Position numbers and translations under genes: made by a program
Shown: one piece after another, positions 1 through 5,862 of the stretch
How the letters are laid out: each line of letters starts with the position of its first letter
Numbering within the stretch: position 1 is the stretch's first letter
DNA from: CAYSDH01 sp964429805
GTDB taxonomy: Bacteria > Bacteroidota > Bacteroidia > Flavobacteriales_D > JABDKJ01
Direction of reading: 5' to 3'
NCBI GenBank assembly: GCA_964429805.1
Contig: CAYSDH010000019.1
Location: 1-48,274 of the forward strand
DNA: 48,274 nucleotides
The notes under the pieces: model-generated
What the model was told of the DNA's origin: nothing
What the model saw: the letters and a program-made list of their open reading frames with translations, nothing else
Databases searched by the model: none

Positions 1-380
1 ATGTATCCTCGCACTTTGAGCTTGCCGTCTTCCACCCAGATTTTACAGTCATAGGTTTTTCCTTCTTCACAGTCTAGTATGGTTCCGTCATCCCATTCCT
101 CATCGTCTTTGACCATGTTGCGGATAATCTCCATGCCAATTATTTTCTGGTCTTTGTCAGCGCCTTTACACTTGTCACATATCGGGTCAACAGGGTCTCC
201 TGGATCTGGGAAAGTTTGAATTATCTTACCGAAGACCTTGCCATCTCGCTCGAAAATCTCGACTACTGCGCGCGGCTTTCCTGTTTTGTCATCTATGGTC
301 TTCCATTTCCCTATCACACTCTGACCATAGCTCAGTGAGTAGAGACAAGTGAAAGCTAATAATACAAGTAGATTTTTCAT
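1..380 (-). CDS. DUF2147 family exported protein (3' end outside window)
   Basis: The gene starts with ATG at 378-380 and runs off the left edge, so only the first 126 residues are visible. The first 19 residues form a signal peptide ending about ...LSYGQ. The mature protein begins with GKWKTIDDKTGKPRAVVEIF, which is the characteristic opening of the DUF2147 family (small exported lipocalin-like beta-barrel proteins of unknown role). A CxxC pair (ICDKC) lies near residue 75. It follows the MFS gene on the same strand with a 19-base gap and may be co-transcribed with it. Function unknown; the family call rests on remembered motif similarity. Confidence 0.75.
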   Translation of the reverse strand, partial: MKNLLVLLAFTCLYSLSYGQSVIGKWKTIDDKTGKPRAVVEIFERDGKVFGKIIQTFPDPGDPVDPICDKCKGADKDQKIIGMEIIRNMVKDDEEWDDGTILDCEEGKTYDCKIWVEDGKLKVRGY

Positions 381-399
381 GCTGTAAAAGTATCAAAGG

Positions 400-1620
400 T
401 CATGCCTCATTCGTATCCTCCACTCGTTTTAATGCGATAAACACGATAATAGTGGCGAGGCCCAGCAGCAAAGCGGCAAGAGCAAATGATGCTCCAGGGA
501 AATAAAACGGTGCCGAGTCTCCTACAAAATATGAAAAGGTCGACATGTATATAGTATAACCGAGCATGGTTGTGATGCTGGTCAGACCAGTGAGAGAGCC
601 CTGCAGATTTCCTTGCTCATTCTCTGGCACCTGATTAGAAATAAGAGACTGGAGCGTTGGCCCGGCTATTCCACCAAGCGCATAAGGTATTAAGAAGGCA
701 TAAAGCATCCACGGTTGCATCGCCATGCTAAAGAATACCATGCCTATGGTCCAAAGACAGAAGCCAATCTTGATGGTTGTTTTCGGTCCCCATTTGTCTA
801 CTGCTTTGCCGATGAGTAAGCCTTGCACTAACGACACCAGAGCACCAACAGCAACTAAGCTCCACCCTATTTCTGCTTCTGACCAGTTAAACGCCTCAAT
901 GGTGAAATAGCTCCACACGGCTGGCAAGACTTGTCCCGCCATGTTGACTAAGAAGAAGGCGAACACGAGCAAGCCTATGCCTGAAAATCGTCTAAGATGA
1001 AACAGCGATACGCCTGGTATCATTTTCGACACGTCAATATCTCTTCGATTTTCAGGCGCCAATGATTCGGGCACAAGGAAAAGACCAAACAGGAAGTTGG
1101 CAAAAGTCAGTCCAGCTGCTATGAGAAAAGGTAGACGAATGTCGACCACTCCAAAAATGCCACCAATGGCGGGGCCAATGATAAAGCCAAGGCCAAAGGC
1201 TGCACCAAGCACTCCAAAGTTTTTGGCTTTGTTTTCTGGGGTAGAGATATCGGCTATGTATGCCGAGGCCACGGTATAACTGGCGCCTGTAAATCCGGCA
1301 ACAAACCTCCCAACAAATAACCAGGCAAGGGTAGGCGCATAGGCATGGAGTAAAAAGTCTATGCTCAGCACAAATAGCGCACTCAGCAGGATTGGCCTAC
1401 GGCCAAATCGGTCACTCAATTCTCCCATAAAGGGAGCAAATAAAAACTGGGTTCCTGCATAGGCCAAGGTCAACCACAACCCATGAATGACCGCCTTATC
1501 AATTCCTTCTCCGGTGAGTTCCATAATCAAAGAAGGAATAACTGGAATGATGACCCCAAAGCCGATCATCTCGACCATGACCGTGATGAAAATGAATAGA
1601 AGCCGTCTGTTATTATTCAC
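400..1620 (-). CDS. MFS transporter, TCR/Tet (drug:H+ antiporter-1) type
   Basis: This 406-residue protein has about 12 hydrophobic segments and the MFS motif A between TM2 and TM3 (GELSDRFGRRPILL, residues 66-79). The N-terminus (EMIGFGVIIPVIPSL) and the motif resemble the TetA(C)/(G) subfamily, which pumps drugs such as tetracyclines out of the cytoplasm in exchange for protons. Similarity to this subfamily does not show that tetracycline is the substrate; Bacteroidota chromosomes commonly carry such homologues without known substrate. The start is GTG at 1618-1620. It lies 106 bases downstream of the WYL-PhyH gene on the same strand and may be its own unit or read through from it. Confidence 0.85.
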   Translation of the reverse strand: MNNNRRLLFIFITVMVEMIGFGVIIPVIPSLIMELTGEGIDKAVIHGLWLTLAYAGTQFLFAPFMGELSDRFGRRPILLSALFVLSIDFLLHAYAPTLAWLFVGRFVAGFTGASYTVASAYIADISTPENKAKNFGVLGAAFGLGFIIGPAIGGIFGVVDIRLPFLIAAGLTFANFLFGLFLVPESLAPENRRDIDVSKMIPGVSLFHLRRFSGIGLLVFAFFLVNMAGQVLPAVWSYFTIEAFNWSEAEIGWSLVAVGALVSLVQGLLIGKAVDKWGPKTTIKIGFCLWTIGMVFFSMAMQPWMLYAFLIPYALGGIAGPTLQSLISNQVPENEQGNLQGSLTGLTSITTMLGYTIYMSTFSYFVGDSAPFYFPGASFALAALLLGLATIIVFIALKRVEDTNEA

Positions 1621-1726
1621 GGCCCCGAAGGTCTACATAATAATATTCTCGCAGGCGATTTTTACGCGCGGTGGTGATTGGCTCTTCTCAAGCAAGTGTA
1701 TATGCTGCCGTGCGGGCCACGCGCTC

Positions 1727-3451
1727 CTATTTAATATCCTTCTTCTCCAACCAATCTACACCCTTCGCCAGTTCTACTGAGCTAAATTCTAACTGGATGA
1801 CTCGCCTCTTTTTTTGCTTCGTTATTCGGCCAGACCGGTGCAGTGTTAGTGGTCTAAAAACATGCACTCCACCAGCTCCAACTTCACAGAGTGATGGGCT
1901 ACAGTTTTCTGTGATAAGTGTAATCTCTTCTGGGCTCAACTGTTTCTTGTGTGAGCCCGGCACCACTTCCAGTGCTCCGTTTTTTGCATCAGTGTCATTG
2001 AGGTGGACTCTAATACTGAACATACTTTTTGAGATGTCTAGAGGAGGCAGCACCTTAGTCACGCCATCACTCTCAGTCCAGGCGCGATAGCCTCTGAGGT
2101 TTCTCTTCTTGTCGACATTAATCATGATGTCTTGATGCCACGAGACAAACCAGTTGACATCCTTACTTTTTTCAAAAAGTGTAGCCTTCACCAAAAAAGC
2201 GTTGGGGTCTATTTTCGAGATTATGCGTTTCAGATTTTTATTGAAAAGGAGGTTTTCCAGTGTCGGTATTTCCTTTAGCAGTTGACGGATGCCAGCACTT
2301 TTCTTGCTGCTTTTAGTGACATACTGGTCTACTTGAGTGCCAATCTTGCGCAGTTCACGTCTGCTGTATATATGATTTAGCACACTGCTTCCTCGCTGGG
2401 TGAGGGTCATCATGGCGCGGTTGAGGCCCTTCACACTCAGTTCTGTATTGTAATTATCGACAGCACCTTCTACACGAGTTTTGATTCGTCTTCTGAGCGA
2501 TGCAGGAGATAGCACGTTGACTCCTTCACCAAAGCCCAGTATCTCTTTCTCAAGCTCAAAGTTATGTTGCACCGTTAATCCGATTATAAGTCCATGTGCG
2601 TCTTTGTGTATGGTGCGCTGCGAGTGGTGCAGCGGTTTGGTTATGACATATGGCGCATGCTGATGCGTGAAAAAAAGTTGGATGTCTTCGGCCTCTACAT
2701 TCTCACTGACTGAGACGCCTATCACATCACTAAAGTGCCAGTCCGAGTCAAAGACTTCATCTTCTAGATATACATCATTGCTATGTTTCATACTATGTAT
2801 TCTGTCTAAGGCGAGTGTGACGACTGGTGAGCGCTTCTTTCTCCTCCCGATTAAAAACCATCTGTTTCTAAACTCCTTAAGAAGGTACGGTCTAAATCGA
2901 AAAGAATTTGCCTGCCTCGCCTTAAATGATTGATAGGTGATCTCAATCACCTTTCGCTGAATGATGCTCTGATAGAGCGTGTCCAGATGCTCGAGACCTT
3001 TAAGGTTTTCATTTTTCTCAAAGTCGATGACTGATCGGGTAGACGTTTTTTGAGAATAAATATGGTCTTCTAGTTTTTGAACCATACCGTCTAGTCCGCG
3101 AAAGTGTGAGAATCCTTGAAACTGCTTCATGAATTCTACTGCCTCACTCAGCATGCCAAGGTCCTGTGTGCTGAGTGGAATATTTGTGATGGAATAGTCC
3201 GCGTCTTCATACGTGTAGTATCTCTTGTCAATGACAATAATGGGTGCGTTATACCCCAATTTGTCACTTCGCATGACTTGTATGTCGGCCTGTACGGTGC
3301 GCTTACTTACCCCTTTGTCAATTCCTTCATATTCGTAAAGTGCATCAGAGCAAGCATCGATAAGGTCTTCTAGAGTCCACTGTTTAAAGCGGTTTTGCAA
3401 GCATTTGTCTAGTGTTTTGTATCGTATGAGAGCGTTTCTGTTAACGGGCAT
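1727..3451 (-). CDS. WYL-domain transcription regulator fused to a PhyH-like 2-oxoglutarate dioxygenase domain
   Basis: The protein has 574 residues and two halves that normally occur in separate proteins. Residues 1-65 resemble the helix-turn-helix of WYL regulators (SKRTVQADIQVMRS at 49-62). Residues about 150-335 match a WYL sensor domain, with RFRPYLLKEFRNRWFLIGR at 185-203 where WFL replaces WYL. From about residue 343 the sequence is a phytanoyl-CoA dioxygenase-like fold: iron ligands H439 and D441 (SWHQD), the family signature NGALEVVPGSH (491-501), distal histidine H538 and an arginine pair at 549-550 that could bind 2-oxoglutarate. All expected iron ligands are present, so the domain may be active or a ligand sensor. 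The reading frame is continuous and shows no sign of a frameshift joining two genes. It is divergent from the RNA-repair region, with a 23-bp dyad 38-60 bases upstream of its start. Regulation of that region is inferred, not shown. Confidence 0.85.
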   Translation of the reverse strand: MPVNRNALIRYKTLDKCLQNRFKQWTLEDLIDACSDALYEYEGIDKGVSKRTVQADIQVMRSDKLGYNAPIIVIDKRYYTYEDADYSITNIPLSTQDLGMLSEAVEFMKQFQGFSHFRGLDGMVQKLEDHIYSQKTSTRSVIDFEKNENLKGLEHLDTLYQSIIQRKVIEITYQSFKARQANSFRFRPYLLKEFRNRWFLIGRRKKRSPVVTLALDRIHSMKHSNDVYLEDEVFDSDWHFSDVIGVSVSENVEAEDIQLFFTHQHAPYVITKPLHHSQRTIHKDAHGLIIGLTVQHNFELEKEILGFGEGVNVLSPASLRRRIKTRVEGAVDNYNTELSVKGLNRAMMTLTQRGSSVLNHIYSRRELRKIGTQVDQYVTKSSKKSAGIRQLLKEIPTLENLLFNKNLKRIISKIDPNAFLVKATLFEKSKDVNWFVSWHQDIMINVDKKRNLRGYRAWTESDGVTKVLPPLDISKSMFSIRVHLNDTDAKNGALEVVPGSHKKQLSPEEITLITENCSPSLCEVGAGGVHVFRPLTLHRSGRITKQKKRRVIQLEFSSVELAKGVDWLEKKDIK

Positions 3452-3488
3452 TCACTAATAATTTCAAGAAAAATAAAGAAAAATATTT

Positions 3489-3511
3489 ACTACGCAGAAA
3501 GAGTGCGCAGT
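3489..3511. promoter_or_regulatory. 23-bp dyad, candidate operator copy 1
   Basis: The half-sites are ACTACGCA (3489-3496) and TGCGCAGT (3504-3511), separated by 7 bases; seven of eight positions are complementary. A second copy with the same arm length, spacer length and spacer core (AAAGA) lies before rtcB at 5806-5828. It sits between the divergent WYL-PhyH gene and the leader RNA. The WYL-PhyH protein is the obvious candidate to bind it, which is inference from position. Confidence 0.7.
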
Positions 3512-3530
3512 TACACGTCAGCTTTGTACT
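3489..3530 (+). promoter_or_regulatory. Candidate promoter P1 for the tRNA-like / slipin region
   Basis: Downstream of the dyad, after exactly 11 bases, stands TTTGTACT (3523-3530). The same octamer at the same distance follows the dyad before rtcB. The last four bases of the Bacteroidota -7 element (TAnnTTTG) are present but the TA is not, and no -33 TTTG is seen at the normal distance. That pattern would fit a promoter that needs an activator bound at the dyad. Transcription would begin near 3535 and run into the structured leader. Confidence 0.5.
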
Positions 3531-3546
3531 GTCAACGGATGAGAAC

Positions 3547-3718
3547 GGCCCCGTTATCAAGTTTTTGCATTTGTAAGATGACGGGGCCATATCAAGACAA
3601 GCGTTCTTTAAATAAGGAAAAGACATTGTACTCGGTGCGCAACACAAGGCACCGAGAACTAAAGACGATGTATGGAAGGGTATCGACAGACCGGATGAGG
3701 GTCTCTGTATGGCCCCGT
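3547..3718 (+). ncRNA. Structured leader RNA with mutually exclusive stems
   Basis: Three elements are visible. Stem A pairs 3547-3558 with 3577-3588 (12 pairs, one G-U, 18-base loop). Stem B is a hairpin of 8 pairs, CTCGGTGC (3631-3638) with GCACCGAG (3649-3656). Stem C pairs ACGGGGCCAT (3581-3590) with ATGGCCCCGT (3709-3718), a perfect 10-bp match that uses the same bases as the 3' arm of stem A. A and C therefore cannot form together. No known riboswitch family was recognised. The region has no convincing reading frame. Confidence 0.5.
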
Positions 3719-3774
3719 AGTATGATCTCGCTCTGCGATGTCATGTGCTGCTGGTCGAAATCAGTCCTATATCA

Positions 3775-3854
3775 CCATGCTCTGTGGGTCGGAGGTTCGA
3801 TTCCTCCCTGGATGTGAAATCCAGTAGTTCAGCTAGGTTAGAACAACAGAATGG
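3775..3854 (+). ncRNA. tRNA-like unit 1, halves in permuted order (Arg-like body)
   Basis: The order of parts is: CCAT (3775-3778), anticodon-stem 3' strand TCTGT (3781-3785), variable loop GGGTC, T-arm GGAGG-TTCGATT-CCTCC (3791-3807), acceptor 3' strand CTGGAT (3808-3813), five-base loop GTGAA, acceptor 5' strand ATCCAG (3819-3824), TA, D-arm GTTC-N10-GAAC (3827-3844), A, anticodon-stem 5' strand ACAGA (3846-3850), ATGG (3851-3854). Every tRNA stem is complementary, and ATGG pairs with CCAT, but the 3' half precedes the 5' half and the anticodon loop is absent. The stem sequences and variable loop resemble bacterial tRNA-Arg(TCT). It may be a permuted precursor, a mimic of an anticodon-cleaved tRNA, or debris of a tandem tRNA array. 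Confidence 0.6.
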
Positions 3855-3859
3855 AAAAC

Positions 3860-3934
3860 GCGGGTTCGAGCCCCGCCTCGACATCAATCGAGTAGCTCAG
3901 TTGGTAGAGCACTACACTTTTAATGTAGTGATAC
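3860..3934 (+). ncRNA. tRNA-like unit 2, halves in permuted order (Lys-TTT anticodon arm)
   Basis: It begins with a T-arm GCGGG-TTCGAGC-CCCGC (3860-3876), then acceptor 3' strand CTCGA (3877-3881), loop CATCAA, acceptor 5' strand TCGAG (3888-3892), TA, D-arm GCTC-N8-GAGC (3895-3910), and a complete anticodon arm CTACA-CTTTTAA-TGTAG (3912-3928) with anticodon TTT. A regular tRNA would now have its T-arm; instead a hairpin GTGAA-ATGAAAA-TTCAC (3935-3951) follows, with T-arm dimensions but without the conserved T-loop bases, and no complementary acceptor strand follows. A further seven-base match exists between 3877-3883 and 4011-4017 (CTCGACA / TGTCGAG). Confidence 0.55.
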
Positions 3935-4002
3935 GTGAAATGAAAATTCACAAATCAAAAGGTCTGACTTCGCCTTAAGTAAGTCAAAAAAGGAATAAAG
4001 CA

Positions 4003-4252
4003 ATGTCTTCTGTCGAGTGTGAATTTCATACATGACAATCCGCAAAAGACCGTGTAACGGAGGATGCGCTTTTTGGCATCTATCACTTCAGCACTCAGAG
4101 TCCTTGTCACGCATGCTCACACAGTGTATATGCCAACTTGGATATGAATGCTCAACTGACAGAGAAAGAAAAGCTCAATCCAGCGCACCTCTCTAGTGGA
4201 TGAAGACTTGCTGAGTTCCTGTATTAAAAAATTAAAGAGTAAAAACAAATAA
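4003..4252 (+). pseudogene. Broken small reading frame just before slipin
   Basis: ATG at 4003 has a good ribosome site (AGGA at 3991-3994). The frame reads MSSVECEFHT, meets TGA at 4033-4035, and then continues protein-like as QSAKDRVTEDALFGIYHFST, through a CxxC (SPCHACSH), to a second TGA at 4201-4203. In the next frame the sequence continues DEDLLSSCIKKLKSKNK and stops at 4250-4252, one base before the slipin ATG. One substitution and one frameshift would give a protein of about 83 residues coupled to slipin. A different frame, ATG 4031-4033 to TAG 4194-4196 (54 residues, CNGGC motif), is also open and could be the true gene. Family not recognised. Confidence 0.4.
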
Positions 4253-4253
4253 G

Positions 4254-5348
4254 ATGAATAGAGTAAGAATCAATCAAGGTAAAGTCGGTGTAGTCACCTA
4301 TAAAAGAGACTATAACAGACTGATAACAGCCGGTACACACTGGTTGAGTTGGGGCGAATCTTACGTACTGTATGACGTGAGTGTCATTTATAGCGCGGAT
4401 AAGGATTTCGACCTGAGAATGAGGCGTCCTGCTTTTGCTGGGCGTGTAGAGCTTATCGAAGTCAATGATGGTGAATTGGCCATGGTCCAGTTGCACGGAG
4501 CGTTTGTGAGACTGCTCGAAGTTGGTAGATACTTCTTCTTTAAAAGTCATCTCGAGTTCAAGGTGACGATGATTGACATCACTTCCACAAAGCAGATTGC
4601 TGGTTGGAATTCTGAGTTGCTTAACAGAACCGATTTGGTGCGGCATCAGCGAGTCTATGCGGTAGAGCCTTTTGAAAAAGGACTCATGTTCATCGATGGA
4701 GATTTTGTCGGCTTGCTCGACAAGGGTATCCACAGATTTTGGAAAAATGCGTCTGTGATTCAAGTCTTCAAGGCTGATATGAGACAGATGACTCAAGAGG
4801 TTAATGGTCAAGAAATCTTGACTAAAGACAAGGCGGCCATCAGAATCAATTTCAGCACGCAGTACCACATCACAGATGTGCAAAAGGCGCTCTTGGAGAA
4901 TAAAGATCATGAGAAGCAGCTCTACATGTTGACTCAATTGGCGTTGAGGTCTTATGTCGGTGGGCTTACGCTTGACGAGTTGTTGGAAAACAAAGAGTCA
5001 GTGAGTGACTACATCGTGAGCAGATTGAAAACAGAAATCTCTGATCTTGGTATCGCAGTAGATCACTGTGGTATAAAGGATGTCATTCTTCCAGGAGAAA
5101 TGAAGGAGATCATGAATCAAGTCATGATTGCTCAAAAGCAGGCTCAGGCCAACACCATCACAAGACGTGAAGAAACAGCATCTACGAGAAGCTTGCTCAA
5201 CACGGCCAAGCTGATGGAAGACAACCAGATGCTCTATAAGTTGAAGGAAATGGAGTACTTGGAAAGGATCGCAGACAGAATCGGTGACATCACCGTCTCT
5301 GGCAACGGTCAAGTAGTAGATCAGCTCAGGCAGATCTTTGTGAAGTAA
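4254..5348 (+). CDS. Slipin family SPFH/band-7 protein
   Basis: This 364-residue protein matches the slipin type found in RtcB-linked loci. It lacks the usual N-terminal membrane hairpin. Instead the N-terminal strand pair of the SPFH fold seems to occur three times (about residues 4-46, 65-108 and 132-175; compare GVVTYKRDYNRLITAGTHWL with GLMFIDGDFVGLLDKGIHRF). The SPFH core follows (about 165-290), then an Ala/Gln/Glu-rich helix (about 290-340) typical for oligomer formation. SPFH proteins build ring or cage assemblies at membranes; the role in RNA repair is unknown. The ATG at 4254 is one base after the preceding stop. A strong hairpin and a tRNA-Lys gene follow directly, so mRNA and tRNA may share a transcript. 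Confidence 0.85.
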   Translation: MNRVRINQGKVGVVTYKRDYNRLITAGTHWLSWGESYVLYDVSVIYSADKDFDLRMRRPAFAGRVELIEVNDGELAMVQLHGAFVRLLEVGRYFFFKSHLEFKVTMIDITSTKQIAGWNSELLNRTDLVRHQRVYAVEPFEKGLMFIDGDFVGLLDKGIHRFWKNASVIQVFKADMRQMTQEVNGQEILTKDKAAIRINFSTQYHITDVQKALLENKDHEKQLYMLTQLALRSYVGGLTLDELLENKESVSDYIVSRLKTEISDLGIAVDHCGIKDVILPGEMKEIMNQVMIAQKQAQANTITRREETASTRSLLNTAKLMEDNQMLYKLKEMEYLERIADRIGDITVSGNGQVVDQLRQIFVK

Positions 5349-5354
5349 AGAAAG

Positions 5355-5380
5355 TGGGCCCCGAAAAGGGTCGGGGCCCA
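5355..5380 (+). promoter_or_regulatory. Strong GC hairpin between slipin and tRNA-Lys
   Basis: TGGGCCCCGA (5355-5364) pairs perfectly with TCGGGGCCCA (5371-5380) around the loop AAAGGG. It starts 7 bases after the slipin stop and ends 5 bases before tRNA-Lys. No T-run follows, so it is not a classical terminator; it may be an mRNA 3' boundary or processing signal. Its GGGGCC core and the following ATAT resemble the leader stem at 3581-3593. Confidence 0.55.
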
Positions 5381-5385
5381 TATAT

Positions 5386-5461
5386 GTATTCGTGGCTCAA
5401 TTGGTAGAGCACCGTGCTTTTAACACGGGGGTTGAAGGTTCGATTCCTTCCGGGTACACCA
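5386..5461 (+). tRNA. tRNA-Lys (TTT), CCA encoded
   Basis: Cloverleaf by eye: acceptor GTATTCG/CGGGTAC, D-arm GCTC/GAGC, anticodon arm CCGTG-CTTTTAA-CACGG, T-arm GAAGG-TTCGATT-CCTTC. The discriminator A at 5458 is followed by CCA in the DNA, unlike the other tRNAs in the window. Confidence 0.95.
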
Positions 5462-5497
5462 AAATAATAATTGTGTCTATTGCCCAGTGCATAAGAC

Positions 5498-5546
5498 TTC
5501 GCTCATAGAGCGAAGTCTGTCCTGAGCTTGTTGAGGGGATTCCTTT
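5498..5546 (+). repeat. Dispersed intergenic repeat, copy 1 (CCTGAGCTTG type)
   Basis: The element carries an 11-bp hairpin (5494-5504 with 5508-5518, loop ATA) followed by TCCTGAGCTTGTTGAGGGG and ATTCCTT. The core resembles the widespread CCTGAGCTTGTCGAAGG repeats of bacterial genomes, which translate into spurious PELVEG or SLSKG peptides. A second copy in opposite orientation lies at 12652-12699 inside a tRNA. Here it fills the spacer between tRNA-Lys and tRNA-Asn. Confidence 0.75.
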
Positions 5547-5558
5547 TAGGCACATGTG

Positions 5559-5630
5559 TATCCGTAGCTCAGTGGTAGAGCGTTTGTTTGTTAAGCAAAG
5601 GGGCGGAGGTTCGAACCCTCCCGGATACTC
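5559..5630 (+). tRNA. tRNA-Asn (GTT)
   Basis: Acceptor GTATCCG/CGGATAC, D-arm GCTC/GAGC, anticodon arm TTTGT-TTGTTAA-GCAAA, T-arm GGAGG-TTCGAAC-CCTCC. The base at the discriminator position is T, where Asn tRNAs normally have G; no CCA is encoded. Confidence 0.92.
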
Positions 5631-5634
5631 AATG

Positions 5635-5706
5635 GTCTATTGGTCCAATGGCTAGGATTCCTCACTGTCGATGAGGTGGAAAGGGTTCGATTCCCTTATA
5701 GACCGC
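5635..5706 (+). tRNA. tRNA-Asp (GTC)
   Basis: Acceptor GGTCTAT/ATAGACC, anticodon arm CCTCA-CTGTCGA-TGAGG, T-arm AAGGG-TTCGATT-CCCTT, discriminator G as usual for Asp. It starts four bases after tRNA-Asn. Confidence 0.93.
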
Positions 5707-5714
5707 AATTTACT

Positions 5715-5784
5715 GCCCGGTCGTCTAATGGCAGGACACCTCACTTTGACTGAGATTGTAGAGGTTCGAGTCCTCTCTGGGCAA
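5715..5784 (+). tRNA. tRNA-Gln (TTG)
   Basis: Acceptor TGCCCGG/CTGGGCA with one G-T pair, anticodon arm CCTCA-CTTTGAC-TGAGA (outer pair mismatched), T-arm AGAGG-TTCGAGT-CCTCT, discriminator A. It ends 21 bases before the second dyad. Confidence 0.9.
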
Positions 5785-5805
5785 CATAGAGTCAAAATAA
5801 ATTTT

Positions 5806-5828
5806 ACTGCGCATAAAGACTGCGTAGT
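5806..5828. promoter_or_regulatory. 23-bp dyad, candidate operator copy 2 (before rtcB)
   Basis: ACTGCGCA (5806-5813), spacer TAAAGAC, TGCGTAGT (5821-5828); all arm positions pair if one G-T is allowed. Compared with copy 1 the arms differ at mirrored positions, so symmetry is kept. It stands between tRNA-Gln and rtcB. Confidence 0.72.
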
Positions 5829-5847
5829 GCCTCTTTTAATTTGTACT
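5806..5847 (+). promoter_or_regulatory. Candidate promoter P2 for rtcB
   Basis: TTTGTACT (5840-5847) follows the dyad after 11 bases, the same arrangement as P1. The preceding bases (TTAA before TTTG) are close to the TAnnTTTG -7 box. Transcription would begin about 10 bases before the rtcB ATG at 5863. Confidence 0.55.
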
Positions 5848-5862
5848 CAGAATGAAGAAATC

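Noticed and set aside
3489..3530. Sigma-54 promoter as for proteobacterial rtcBA
   Set aside because: No TGGC-N-TTGC spaced elements are present at either P1 or P2.
3547..3718. Known riboswitch or Y RNA
   Set aside because: The stems do not match any family I can recognise, and no Ro60 (Rsr) gene is in the window.
3819..3883. One ordinary tRNA using D-arm 1 and T-arm 2
   Set aside because: AATCCAG and CTCGACA cannot form an acceptor stem, and the 15 bases between the arms hold no anticodon arm. Each acceptor strand pairs instead with its neighbour across the short loop.
4033..4035. Selenocysteine codon in the small frame before slipin
   Set aside because: A second TGA plus frameshift is needed as well, and no SECIS-like hairpin was recognised just after the codon.
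4011..4040. 5' half of a tRNA starting with TGTCGAG, complementary to 3877-3883
   Set aside because: No D-arm follows the seven bases. The complementarity is mentioned in the tRNA-like entry but not used for the fold.
5671..5862. N-terminal extension of rtcB by 64 codons
   Set aside because: These codons are tRNA-Asp, tRNA-Gln and the P2 promoter; RtcB homology begins near ATG 5863.
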